A stretch of 64,000 nucleotides of DNA from Cannabis sativa (taxonomy: Eukaryota > Streptophyta > Magnoliopsida > Rosales > Cannabaceae). The translations under genes and the position numbers were made by a program. The DNA lies in contig NC_083601.1 of NCBI RefSeq assembly GCF_029168945.1, positions 30,121,660 through 30,185,659 on the forward strand, read 5' to 3'. Every line of letters starts with the position of its first letter. Positions within the stretch are counted from its first letter, which is position 1. Of the stretch, positions 14,640 through 27,300 are shown one piece after another. Below the pieces are notes generated by a model. It was not told the DNA's origin. It made no database searches and saw only the letters and a program-made list of their open reading frames with translations.

Positions 14640-15496
14640 CCACTCTTGTTTGCTTTTTTTTTTTTAAATATATTCAATTTTTTTTTTGTTCAACTTGTTC
14701 CCAGGTTACTTTGGAGGTTTTTAGAATGGTCCTTCACAACTTACTAGAACTCCCCGGGGTTACCAGGTAAGTGTGAAGGGTTCACTAACCTTTTCGACCA
14801 AAGACCTTTCTAAGCAAAAATGAGTTGCTTATTTTTGATAAAACAAGGTTGTTTTTGTTATAGTAAATTGCACAAAAATGTAATATTACAATGATTAACA
14901 CAAAAATGTTCCCAGGCCAATTGGAAAGGTTGCCAAGGTACCGCTTCGTCCCAACCTTGCCTAGACAGAACCGAGGTTCCCAGGTAAGGTGGAGGGTACA
15001 CTAACACAAACCTTATTTAAAAACCAATCTTTCTAGACAGAACAATCTTGGTTTGTGTCATATACAATATTACACTGTTGTACCAAATACTAAGCGTTTT
15101 ATGAAGGAGTTTTTATAATTTACTTTTTTTTTTTTTTGTATTTTATGATTTTTTAGAGGACTTAAATGCTATGAGTACTAAGAAAAAGACAAATAAAACA
15201 CTAATGAAAAAAGAAAACAATAACTAAAAGATAGTATAAACAATCACACTAAACAAAAATTAAAGTAAAAAAAAATAATAAATAAAGGGAGTAGACTTTT
15301 TTTTTTTTTTTCAAGAAATCACTTCTGATAAGGAAGATCGGATAAAACCGCAACCTTAGAGCATACTTTGAATTCTTGGTAATTTTTTTTTTACAAATAT
15401 TTACACAACATAAGACAATATTCACAAGAAAATAAAATGTAACAAAAAAAGTTACTAACCTCTTGATTGTAGATTTCGCTAGCTTTCGAAAAATTA
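14640..15496 (-). other. Athila leader between primer-binding site and gag
   Basis: About 850 bp of untranslated leader. It contains recurring GGTTCCCAGGT-like and CTAGACAGAAC segments (around 14700-15040) and homopolymer runs. No upstream gene was identified. Confidence 0.6.
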
Positions 15497-15516
15497 CCTC
15501 CCCGGCAACGGCGCCA
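15497..15516 (-). other. Athila primer-binding site (tRNA-Asp type)
   Basis: Minus-strand TGGCGCCGTTGCCGGGGAGG, five bases inside the 5' LTR. This is the primer site characteristic of Athila elements, complementary to the tRNA-Asp 3' end. Confidence 0.88.
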
Positions 15517-15521
15517 AAATT

Positions 15522-17051
15522 TGTTTAACGCCCAAATGTGACTTCCACTAGCGGTGGTTGTAGTATAGATCGGGCGGTCGATTCCACAGGGAAGTGATTA
15601 TGGACAAAAGCGTTAGTAGAAAAATAAAAACAAAAGGTTAATAATAAGCGATAGTAGTAACAAATGATTTTGTGGTTTTTGTTTTGGTAATAAATATTAA
15701 AGGAAAGCAAATAAAGGTGTAATCAATAATAAAAGAGAGAAAGGCTTCAAGAATCATCCATATGCTTGTTTAGCTATTTTGTACCTTTGATTCACTAAGT
15801 TGACACAATGATGTAACATTAAAGTTCATTGTATTTTGAGTATACAAGTTCTTAAAAATAAAAGAAATAATTTAATCTTATGTAGAACCTAGAAATGACA
15901 TTATACATCAAGCAATAATGCAATAAAAGATTAAATATAAAACTAAACATCAATATTATTTTTACTAAATAGTAACACATAGAAAGAGCATGACTAATCC
16001 TATATATCTTTAGTAAAAATAATGACAAAGAGATAGAGATGGAGATAGAGGTGATAGTGAAGGAAATGAACATTAATATTACTTTTATTAATTTTTAGAC
16101 ACATAGGGAGAGCATGACTAAACCTATATATCATTTAACAAAAAGTAAATAAAAATGAACATAAAAGATAGAAATGAGCAATACTACCATTACTATAATC
16201 ACTAAATAAAAATATATAGAAAGAGCATGACTAAGTCTATATATATATTTGGTATAATAGCATAGATAGTATAGATGGAAGAAGAACATAAAAATAAAAG
16301 TGGAATATGAACTTGCATTACTCAAATAAACATTACAACAAAAAGTGAATCAAAGATACAAAATAACCTCACTTTGCATATGGAATCATCCCTAACCTTC
16401 CAAGGAAGATTAGGCCATTATGCTAATCATTCTCATAAAATTTCTAAAGAGAAAAGATGAGAAGAAAAGTTGAGAGAATTTTGCTATAGTTTTTCTACAC
16501 TAAAAATTACACTACCAATTACTAAAATGAGCTCCTATTTATAGAGCCATAAAAGGACTAAAAATAAATAAATAAAAATTTGGGATTATAAAATAAATAT
16601 TAAGATTAAATTTGACATTTCAAATCAAAAATAAAATTAATATTATTTTTGTTATCATTGTGATTTTGACTTCTACTCTTTGGATGAAGGTTGAGTGTGG
16701 AAGAGGAAAATAGGGTTGATGATGACCTAGACTTATCATCATTGCATCACATGCTTTGGAAGAGACAAAATTGATGATGAGCTTCATGGGCTAGGCTTAA
16801 CCTTTTTGGGTTGGGTTGCTTTGGACTTCAACAAAAATGCCATTTTTTTCTTCATTTCTTTTCAACTTTGCTCCTTCCTCTTTCTTTCAACAAAAATACA
16901 CTTTAATTCCTACAAGAAAGACATAAATTGAATCAAAATCAAATATTTTCATTTATAAAATATATTACAATAATTTCATGAAAATATCAATTAAAACTCA
17001 ATTTATTTTATCATTTAAAATAAATAAAAGTGTATTTTTAACCACTAATCA
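15522..17051 (-). repeat. Athila 5' LTR
   Basis: 1530 bp, the same length as the other LTR and almost identical to it. It is the 5' LTR because the primer-binding site adjoins it on the gag side. Confidence 0.95.
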
Positions 17052-17056
17052 AACAA

Positions 17057-17639
17057 CAAGAAAACATTTGTGGCCACTTTAAAAATGATAGTTCTCTGAT
17101 AGCATCTCAACATACCGGTCCAATTTAACCTTTGATAATGAACTATGACAATCATATTGTTTTTAACTCAACAAAAGACATTCATAATCACAAATACCAA
17201 AGTATTAAATCGACATGGTCAATAAGTCTAGCAGTGTGGTAAGGAATTATGTTCAACATGTGATCAATTTAAAATAACATAATATCCTTATCAGTCCTCA
17301 ATTTCACTGATACCGTGATGCTTAATAAATAAGCCAGTGAAATTAAACATACACAACTTAATAAATAAGTCAGTGTCACTAAATTTGCTTAAGAATTAAG
17401 CCAACAAAATATCATTGTCATTAAGCAAATATACTTAATATACAATGATCACAACAAGATATGAACTACATGCTTTCAATTCAATTATTCTCGAGAATAT
17501 AACAAAACCTAACTGAAAGCATAAACATCCAATAATCAAAAAGTATTGGCCCACAAAGTAGTTCATAACATCAACAAGTAAATTACATATAAATGTAATC
17601 TCAAAAGATAAAATAAGAAACTCCCACTAACCCAAAGAA
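17057..17639 (-). other. Copia 3' untranslated internal region
   Basis: Noncoding copia sequence downstream of RNase H. It resumes after the Athila target duplication and joins 6184-6270 on the far side of the insertion. Confidence 0.7.
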
Positions 17640-20554
17640 ATAAAAGATTATAAAATGCTCATATGAACAACATGTAATCAAACAATATGGCACTTAATCC
17701 TTTGGTTAGAGGATCTGCTAACATCAACTTGGTTTTTCAATATTCTGTCACAATGTCTCCTTTCTTGACCAAGTCTCTAATAGTGAGATACTTTATTTCC
17801 ATATGTTTAGAAGCACTACTAATCTCATTATTCTTTGAAAAGAAAACAACAATATTATTATCACAATAGATTAGTATAGGAGAGAAAATAGAATCAACTA
17901 GTCGTATCTCTAAAATCAAATTCTTTAACCATAAAGCTTACAAAGATGCCCCATAACATGCAACAAATTTAACATACATAGTAGATGATACGATTAAAGT
18001 CTATTTAACACTTTTTCAAGAAATAGCAGCACCAACAAAAGTGAAAATATAGCCAGAAGTTGACTTTAAATCATCTACATAACCACCAAAATCTGAATCC
18101 GAATAACCAACAACTTAAAGATTGTTGACATGCTTATACACAAGCATAAACTCTTCGTTCTATGCAAATATCTCAAAACTTTCTTGGCTGCAACCCAATG
18201 ATCATGGCCAGGATCAGATAAATATCTCCTAAGAACATCGACCATGAAAGCAATATCAGGTCTAGTGCAAACCTAAGCATACATCAAACTCCCTACTGCA
18301 CTTGCATATGGGATATTCTTCATTGCTTCTCTTTTTAAGTCGTTCTTAGGACAATGTTGCTTAGTAAATTTGTCCCTTTCAAAATAGGAACGAAACAAGC
18401 TTTACACAAATCCATGTTGAACCTTTTGAGCACACAATTATTGTAAGCTTCTTGAGGTAAGCCAAGAAATTTTCAATTCTTATCATGATAAATCTCAATC
18501 TCCAAAACTAAAGATGCGCCTCCAAGATCTTTCATATCAAAATTGGTAGATAGAAAACTTTTGGTCTCATTTAGTAATGACAAATCACTGCTGGCAAGTA
18601 AAATATCATCTACATAAAGAACAAGAAAAAATATGATGACTCCCACTGATCTTCATATAAATACACTAGTCAAACTTGTTCTCGATGAAACCCAACAGTG
18701 TCACAACCTTATCAAACTTCAAGTACCACTGGTGAGATGCCTGTTTGAGACCATAAATTGATCATTTCAATTTGCAAAACAAATTGTCATTTCCATTTTC
18801 CTCGAAGCCTTCAGATTGAGACATAAAAAATTTGCTCACTCAATTCTCCATTCAGAACAATAGTTTTAACATCCATTTGATGCAACTCTAAATCAAAATG
18901 TGCAACTAAGTCCATAATAATTATGAATGAATCTTTAGTGGAAACATGTGAGAAATAATCAATACCTTCTCTTTGAGTAAAGCCTTTAGCCACTAAACAC
19001 GCTTTAAACCTTTCAATCTGTCCCTTTTATCCCTTTTAGTTCTTAAAAAATCCATTTGCAACCTATTGGTTTGAAACCATCAGGTAATAAAACTAGCTCC
19101 CATACACCATTTTTCTTCATGGAGTCAATCTCATCATCCGTAGCTTCTATCTATTTTGAAGAATGTGGACTATTAAGTGCTTCACTAAAAGTAAGAGGTT
19201 CCACAAAATGACCAAGATCACATTCACCTTCTCCAAGGTAAATAAATTTATCATCACACCTTATTGACATCTTTTGTCTTTGAGATCTCCATATAGGAGG
19301 TACTTCTGGAATAACCTCTATTTATTGACCATCATTTTGAATGACATATTCCACAATTAGATTTCTCTGATAACAAGACCCTCACCAACAACAAAACCTT
19401 CTTCAATAATAGGTTCCTCATCAATAGTAGGACCCTCGTCATCTTGGATAGTATGAGCAATATATTCATCAGCAATGGGAGTGTTATCAACTAGAGTAAG
19501 AATAAGACTGCTATTATTATCATCTCTTGAAAAAGAGATAGGAATAAAATTTCCTTTAGATGACTCCCCCATTTCAAGAGATGGTGAAGTAATATTTTCA
19601 GCAACATCAAATTCCAGAAATTTAGCAGTCTGAGATTCAACAATTCGCGTACCACGTGTAGGACAGTAAAAGCGATATCCTTTTGAGCGCATTGGATAAC
19701 CAATGAAATAACAACGATTTGCTCTCGAATCTAACTTTTACAAATTAGGATCATAAATCCGTACTTCAGCTGGACAACCCCATACATGAAGATGATTTAG
19801 ACTAGGCTTTCTCTCAATCCACAACTCAAAAGGATTTTGGAAACAGACTTACTGGGAACACGATTTAAAATATAAGTTGCAGTCATGAGTGCTTCACCCC
19901 ATAAAAACTCTGAAAGATTTGTTCTACTTATCATGTTTCTGATCATATCCATGAGAGTGCGATTTCTCCTTTCAGCAACGCCATTTTTCTCAGTGAACCT
20001 GACATATTGTATTGAGAAACTACACAATTTTCTGGAAAATATCCAGCAAAAGGCCTCATGTGTGTTTAGATTCTATATAACAACCAGAATATTCTCCTCC
20101 GCGATCAAAATGAACAAATTTTATGACTCTTCCCAATGATTTCTCAAGAACATTTCGAAAGATTTTGACTTTATCAAAAGCGTTGGATTGTCTCTGATCA
20201 GGTAGGTGAGGCCATAAGAAGAAAAAACATCGATAAAAGTTATAAAATACTTGTTGCTGCACAACGTGTTGGAATAAGGTTTGCGATGTTAGTGTGGATA
20301 ATCTCTTATAAAGAGTGACTATAGTGAGCGATCTGCTTTCTTATTTTAGTCAATTTTTCACCGGTACAATCAAGACAAGTATCACAACCAGAAACATCAA
20401 CAGGAGAAAGAATTTTAGCTAGAAGTAATCGATCAATTCTTTCTTTAGAAATATGACCCGATTTATCGTGCCAGAATAATAAGGATGTTATCTTAATATA
20501 AGATTTCTTATCCACAATATTCACAATATTGAAAAAGGAAGCTAAGGAAGTCAA
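17640..20554 (-). pseudogene. Copia pol remnant (integrase, reverse transcriptase, RNase H)
   Basis: Reading the minus strand from 20554 down: a GAG pre-integrase finger (LLFWHDKSGHISKERIDRLL, then CDTCLDC); integrase pieces (FDRGGEYSG, then [20 protein letters not shown]); a reverse transcriptase segment (AKGFTQREGIDYF) and its catalytic LYVDDILLASSD near 18600-18640; the TRPDIAF region with TAG in place of a sense codon near 18270; and the RNase H end (YCDNN, then SKHMEIKYLTIRDLV) near 17740-17870. Several frame changes and stops separate these pieces, so no functional pol can be made. Lineage within Ty1-copia was not assigned. Confidence 0.9.
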
Positions 20555-20716
20555 TGATAATTTGAAAAGAATATCAGAGTAAAAACAGTTTCCAATTATT
20601 CGGAGTCAAACATAATGTCAACACTATAATTGGCAAAACGAAAAGAAAATCATTGTTTAACTATAAGCGGAAGCGAAACTGAATTACTTTAAAAGTAAGA
20701 ATCAAGAAAGTATTGT

Positions 20717-21600
20717 TCAAGACAATCTGAACACTAAACTGTAATTCAAGAATAAATATGCCAACATAGATAACATCATCGCTAACATAAGTGCCACTTT
20801 AAGCTTTGACTCCTTCTCACTTATCTTCTTGAAATCCCTTAGCCTCTGGTTGTTATTGTTTCTCTTCATATTTTCTTTATCCTTTGTTGGGCTTGAGTTG
20901 AGAAACAAAGTGAGAAGACTCATTCTTTTCATTTTGTTAGCTTGCTTGTTTCAGCTACACACTGAGAAATTAGATCACTAAAACTCCATGTTTTATTATA
21001 AGTGTTGTGTTTGTCTTGATAAGACCGAAAGAGAGCGGGAAGTGCATGAAGAGCTCGATGAATAATGAAAGAGTCAGGAAGAGGAATATTATGATCTTTC
21101 AACTTGGACTGAACATTCACCAATTTCAGAATAAAATCTCGCACTCTTTTTATTTTTCATACTTAATGGTTGCCATTTCATCCATAAGATGTCCAGCTTT
21201 AGCGATTTCACTAGTGTGAAATAGTTTTTCTTTGCTTTGAAAAACTCATTAGTATTTGAGGTGTTTGGCAAACCATCAAAAGATGTTCAGGAATTAAACG
21301 GTTCATAGCAATGAAACTAAGATGATTTGAATTTTTCCAATGTGCATGAAGAATTTTTTGGGCAACAATTCTGATATTAGAATAAGATCAGCAGATTTTT
21401 CTTCTCGAAGGCATAAGTCCAAATCTATCATGCCTAAAGTAATTTTCACATCTCGTTTCCATGTCTTAAAGTTGAAGCATTCAGAATTCAGATGAAAACG
21501 GTATTGTTGTTCGTAGAAAGGAGACCGAAAAATCCAAAAAAATAAAACTTGAATAAGCAATATGAGCGATGCATTAGAAAATATTGTAGAGTCAACTGGT
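20717..21600 (-). pseudogene. Copia gag remnant
   Basis: Minus-strand fragments typical of copia GAG. FKTWKRDVKITLGMIDLDL and CLREEKSADLI lie near 21400-21480. DSFIIHRALHALPALFRSYQ and SFSDLISQCVAE lie near 20940-21090, and a basic region lies near 20800-20900. The pieces are in different frames, consistent with decay before or after the last transposition. Confidence 0.8.
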
Positions 21601-23049
21601 CATTATAAACTCCCCTTTGGGGTGAGAATATAACACACACATGATCTACCTTCATGAAGTTAACAACAAAGAAAAAATACATATCATTGAAGAATTTTAT
21701 TACCTTTGGGCAAATAAAATTCTTAAAAATATGTATTAATTCAAGCAAAAAACTAATAATAAATTTATATATTTAAATTATTACCTTTGGGCAAATAATT
21801 AAAATATATACATTTAATATTAACTCACTTCATGGAATGTGAACTAATATATGTAAATACTACCTTTGGGCAAGTAATTACACATATAGTCAACCAAAAG
21901 ATATAATATTTTCTTCAACATGTGAAATTTGGTGATAAAACAATCATTGAAAATTAATAATTTTCAACCAAATTTCCAAAAGAGATATATAATTGCTTTT
22001 ATTATATTGATAATCAAAAAATAAAGTGTCCACCATAACACATTATTTTTGTATCAAACAACCAAGTTTTATAACTTTAGAACAACAAATAATCAAAAGA
22101 TGTGAATATAAGAAAATTGGTGGAGACTACATAGTTAAATAAGGGAGTGACTATGTCTAATGGAACGAGAAGAAATTCAAAAAAATTTCTATGATTTACG
22201 GATTTTGAAAAATCATCAAAAATTATTTTTAATAATTTTTTAACTGCATAATTATCATTAAAATAATAATAATTATTAAATTGCGTCAAAAAATTAATTA
22301 AAAATCACCAAAAAATCAGAAATCAAATTCTAATAATGCTGGAAAAAAGAATCGTCGAAAACGGAGTCACGAAACTACCTCACTCTCTCTCACTCTCCGG
22401 CAGCCGCGAGTGGGCTTCGTCCCAGCGGGTTGTCTTCAACCTCCAGCAGCTTCCATGGCTGCAACATGGATCTTGTGCGACCCGGTTCAAATCCGGTCGG
22501 GTCGGGATGAAATTCCGGCCATAAAAGTGACGAAACGGAGGGGAAAAAGAGGGATTTTGATTGGTTTACAATTTCTAATAGATCTATGTCTTTAATTTCG
22601 GCTATTAATTGCTAAAAAAAATAGATCTAAAGAAAAGCTATCCAAAAAATAAAGAACATAAAAAAAAATTTATTTGGATATCAATCTTGATCAAAATACA
22701 AAATTAATCATTGAAGAACATTCATAAACAATTAAGAATGAGATATTTATAATCAATTTTAAATTAAAAACAATAAAATCAAAAAACACAAATTATAATT
22801 TCATATTATAATTATATAAACCCTAAAACTTTAAAGTTAAAATTCTCTTAATATACACAATGATTTCATGCATGTAATATATCAATAGAACGAGAATTTG
22901 ATGATAAACAAAACCCCTAAAGTTTTAAGATTTAAGAACAAAAAATTCAACATAAAATAATAACGAAATTCATATGTAATTATGGATAATTAACATATGC
23001 AAATTAATTATACTAATTATAGGTTCTAAATCATATACAATAGGCAATT
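21601..23049 (-). other. Copia leader with a GC-rich patch
   Basis: Untranslated region between the 5' LTR and gag. It is very AT-rich except for about 22370-22530, where base composition rises sharply (GGCAGCCGCGAG, CCCAGCGGG, CCGGTCGGGTCGGG). A unit TTACCTTTGGGCAA(A/G)TAATT recurs at about 21700-21880. No gene was recognised. Confidence 0.55.
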
Positions 23050-23057
23050 TGATACCA
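23050..23057 (-). other. Copia primer-binding site core
   Basis: Minus-strand TGGTATCA, two bases from the 5' LTR. It matches the start of the initiator-tRNA-Met primer site (TGGTATCAGAGC); the following bases diverge (AA instead of GA). Confidence 0.7.
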
Positions 23058-23059
23058 CA

Positions 23060-23549
23060 TGTTAGAAAAATTAATAATAAACCCAAGATCTATTTGTATA
23101 TAACATAGAACACAATAATAGTATATAATAATTAGGTATGCGTACCTGATTGATCCATAGCAATTATCTCTGTTTGATCCACAGCAGTTACTCCATTTTG
23201 ATAGTGCAATACTATCAACTAAGTCTTCCTCCCTAGATCTCTAAATCAGAAGCAATTTATTTATCTGATTATCAAAAGGTATACAATTGTGATGAGACAA
23301 TATGTATTTATAGAGTTAGGGAGGGGACTTAGCTACAAAACCCTAGTTGGGCTGGGCCTGCTCATCAAAGGCTTCAGTCAACTAGAAAAGCCCACACTTC
23401 TGCTTCACCTAGACTTTACACACAGATGCTAAGCCCATTAACAATTGATCACCAACAACATGGGCTAACGCAGCAAAGAACTATCCAATCAACCCAAGTT
23501 TTAATAAAACCAATAAAACTTAATGTAAGCCCAAATAAAAAGTCTAACA
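23060..23549 (-). repeat. 5' LTR of the copia element
   Basis: 490-bp partner of 5694-6183. By eye there is only one substitution between them. CTATG follows directly as target duplication. Confidence 0.93.
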
Positions 23550-24350
23550 CTATGCCATTACAATAAAATTAACTCACTAATTTTTTACTTAGGGCAACTC
23601 CAATGCCAAAACTTAAATTTAGTATTAAATTAAAATTAAAAGAATACTAATTTTTTTTAATAATCACAATACTAAAAATTACATTAAAATCTATATTCTT
23701 TATTATAATATTATTTTATTGATATAATAAAAGTGTTTACTTCATAAATGAAATATTTAATTTTAAAAAGAGAAAACTGAAACATTTTATGGTAAAAATT
23801 ACACTAAATATAAATTTTTTAAAGTGTCATTAAAAATACCTTTAAACCTGAATATATATTAGAAAAAAACTTTATTAAAACAAAATTATAATACATGTTT
23901 ACAATTATTTAGCAAAATGAATAGTTATAACAAATATATGTGATTATTATTTTATTTATTAAAAAAATCATGTCCAACTAATATAGACTAAGAGATAATC
24001 ATTTATTTTTACTTTCATCTATATATATATATTATATTTATGTTTTTGTAATGTGACTTAAGAAAATTTTTGCAAAAAAAAAAAACAAAAGGAGAAGATC
24101 TAATAATTTATCCAATCAATTGTTTAGAAAAAAATAAATTAGTTTTATTTTATTATGTTTATTTTTATATGTATATATATCACATAAATATTGTACATTT
24201 TTTAAAATTTAATTTTATCTATTTTGTAATTTTCTAATTTATTTATCTTTTAATTTATTTATCGTACTCTATTTATATTGTTTTTCCTAAAAAATAAATT
24301 TAAAAGATTACTAATTCACTATTTAATAGTTGTCATAATAATATTATTAT
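23550..24350. other. AT-rich spacer, right half of the split repeat at its start
   Basis: The first 30 bases or so (CTATGCCATTACAATAAAATTA) continue the repeat broken by copia. The rest is AT-rich with no gene. The last five bases, ATTAT (24346-24350), are the target duplication of the following solo LTR. Confidence 0.55.
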
Positions 24351-27300
24351 TGTTGCCCCTGATTATGCCCAAAATACATGGACCAACCGTACAATGACAC
24401 GTGGAAGGAAAGGGTTTAGCATTTGAATTAAAAAGCTAAGTCTTTATAAAGCAAAAGGTAACTGTGGATATGCCTCCCGGAGAAGGCATGCAAAGTCTCA
24501 TATGCTCCCGGAGAGCAAGATGGCATCAAAGTTTCTCAAGGTGGTGTCAGGCTTCCTCTGAACAGTCATCTCGCATTTAATGCCGCATGGGAGGAGGCGT
24601 ATTGGAACTGCCACACGCAATGAAGTCTGACGACACAACCCCCGATCTGTACTGTAATACCCGGAATTAAGAAATGGATTAGCAAAACCCTAACTAGATA
24701 ATTATGTATAATTGAGGAATTATATTATTATATGTGAATTAATATGAATTATGACATGTTAAGACCCCGTTGGTGAGCTAGGGGCATTTTAGTAATTATG
24801 ACCCGAGAAGGGTAAAATAATGAAATTAATTAAATTACGTGCTTAATAGAACTATATTATTATATAGTATACCTGTGTTGTCTTTTCAAGTGTGTTCTGA
24901 CAGGTTGGCGCGGTATAGTCACAACCGGGCATTTCGGGCGGAACTGGGTTCGGGCCCGAAATGTAAATTGGATTGATTTATTTGGCATTATTATTTATGA
25001 GTGATAATCTGAAATTTGTTTGAAATTGTTTATGCATGAATTGACAATGGTGCCCTTGAATGACTAATTATGTGGGAATTGGCCCTAGGGGCAAAAAGGT
25101 CTTTTGGCCTTATTTTCTAAGTTTAATAAAATGGATTTTAGAGAGTAAATGAAAGAAATTCTGGGTTCTTTCTCTTTGTCTCACCCGAACTCTCTCTCCC
25201 TCTCTAACCTCTTGAAGTTTCAAAGTTTTTATGTGGAATTGCTTGATTCTTGGATTGATTGGAAGCTAGATTTTTGGGGAAATCTTTGTTCTTGCCTTGT
25301 TGTGATTTTGAGGTAGCTTCTATAACTTGAAATCTCTTTAATTGTAGCTGAATTATGTTGGAAAATATAGATTAAATGGTATTGTTCCTAGACTTGCATG
25401 ATAGGAAATTAGTGTTGAACTTTATGGTTTTTAAGTGAGAAATTGTAAGATATGGTTGTGGTTTATGTTTGGTTGTCTTTGATTGTAATTCTAGGTTTTT
25501 TTTTTTTCATGCTTGAAGCTAGTTTTAGTTGATTTTGAGCTATTGAAAAATATGAATGATATGTGGGTTTAAAGCTCAAGTTTGAGAGCTTGAGGTGTTG
25601 TTGTTGAGCATGGTTTTTTAGGGGTTATGCAATTTGAATTTTTGGCTTTTGCTGTGGGATTTTGATGCATGAAATGCATTATTTGAGCATCTATTATTTG
25701 CTAATGATCCTATTTGTTGTTATTGTGGGCTGAGAATTTTGGTAAAGCTTTTAAGCTCTTGAAGTTGGGTTCTTGGAGAATCTTGCTCTTGTTTGGAGCT
25801 TATGTTGTTTGTTGTTTGAATCTTAATTTAGATGCATTTGAGTTGTGATTTTTGAGCCTTAATATGCGTTTTTACCCTCTGTTTGGTTGGGGTTCGAAAT
25901 CTAGGAAAAGTTAGCATGTTTAGGCCTTAAAAATGGAGTTTTTGGGTGTTCTGAACCCAGTCGTCGCGACGGGATTTTTGGCCGTCGCGACTGGGTTTGA
26001 CAGTGAGAAAATATATTTTTCCCGATTTTGTTTTGGCCATAACTTTTGACTCGGGACTCCGTTTGGGACGTTCTTTATATCGTTGGAAAGCTCGTTTTGA
26101 GCTCTATTTGATTATTTGTGTTTTGAATGCCATGTTTATATTATGTGAAAGTGAAATTAGGGATTAACCCTATTTGTGAAATCCCGGGTTATGTGACTAG
26201 GATTACCGGCACTTGATCAGAAGCACCCAGGGGTTTGGAATCTCTGTTATTGCTGGACAACAAGTAAGACAGTAATTATCACGTAGAGTATGCGCAGTGG
26301 CGCTTATATTGAGCATGATATGCAAGAATGTTTAGTAACCGGGATTAGGGTTATTACCCTAATAGGAACGGTCTAATAGTCTAGGGTTATTACCCTAGTG
26401 ATATATGTGTATAAATGCCATGCCATGTTAATTGAAATGAGATTTAGGGATTATGCGCTCAAGGCATAATCAGGTTGGACTCGGTACTCATAACCGAGAT
26501 GAACCACTTCTAAGGCCTTAATGTATTTAGACGTGTGGGAGCAACACGTGGGTCTACGTCATGTAGATTTTAATAGATGTGTGAGCGCAACACATAGGTC
26601 TACGCCACGTAGACATAAATGGGCATGTTGGTATAATAATCAGGTCTGTGTCATACAGACGTATGTGAAAGGCATATCTATTAAATAGTATGATGAGCAT
26701 ATTATATTTGTTGTGATTTATATTGTCTTGCTGGGCTTGGCTCACGGGTGCTCTACTGTGCAGGAAAGGGTAAGTTAGTGGCTGATCAACCATGAGTTTG
26801 AGGAGCAAGACGAAGAATGTACATGTTCAAGCCATATCAGACCAAGCGGGTTAAGGGTCTATCAGTGATGAACTTTTGAATTCTATTTTGCCGTTTAGGT
26901 CGGCTAGAAAGAAATGACTTGTAATAGCGTTTTTAAATATTTTTGGGATCCCAACTATTTTAAAAGTTTAAATATATTACAAGTTTATTTTCATCCTGTT
27001 TAATATAAAAGTTTAAATTCTGCGCTATTTAGATTAGTAATCCCGATTAGGGGATTAGGGTTTCATAAGTATTTTGGGTAGCGTGCCTAATTATTTAGGG
27101 CGTTACATGTACCTAATAGGCTATGACCAATAAAGTCTAGTGACGGCTACTCTGTGAAGAATCACATCAGTCAAAGGGGATTAAGGACTGCCCTCATAAA
27201 ATCCCTACAGCACCTAGGGATTAGACCATGCATTACCCATGATATATTCATTGGGAATGTACAACTTTACTGATAATTACAGAAATGCATTCTGGGGATC

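Larger units (their letters stand above)
6271..17051 (-). mobile_element. Athila-lineage Ty3-gypsy retrotransposon nested in copia
   Basis: 10,781-bp element on the minus strand. LTRs of exactly 1530 bp (6271-7800 and 15522-17051) begin TGTTTAACGC and end CACTAATCA, and are flanked by AACAA at 6266-6270 and 17052-17056. Next to the right LTR is a tRNA-Asp-type primer-binding site. Beside the left LTR is TAGTTGGGGGTTG, a typical Athila polypurine tract. The internal region codes one long gag-pol. I noticed a single LTR difference (G versus A near 6342/15593), so the insertion is recent. It sits only 87 bp inside the copia 3' LTR. Confidence 0.95.
5694..23549 (-). mobile_element. Ty1-copia LTR retrotransposon, interrupted by Athila
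   Basis: Complete copia-type element on the minus strand. Its two 490-bp LTRs (5694-6183 and 23060-23549) have TGTTAG/CTAACA ends and are flanked by the 5-bp duplication CTATG (5689-5693 and 23550-23554). A primer-binding site lies beside the right LTR and a polypurine tract beside the left LTR, which sets the orientation. Excluding the inserted Athila it is about 7.1 kb. The domain order GAG, pre-integrase zinc finger, integrase, reverse transcriptase, RNase H reads from right to left and is full of stops and frameshifts. By eye the LTRs differ at one base (near 5755 versus 23121). Confidence 0.93.

Noticed and set aside
22336..22595. Host gene exon in the GC-rich patch
   Set aside because: Two overlapping short frames are open, neither has recognisable content, and the patch lies inside the copia leader; kept only as a compositional finding.
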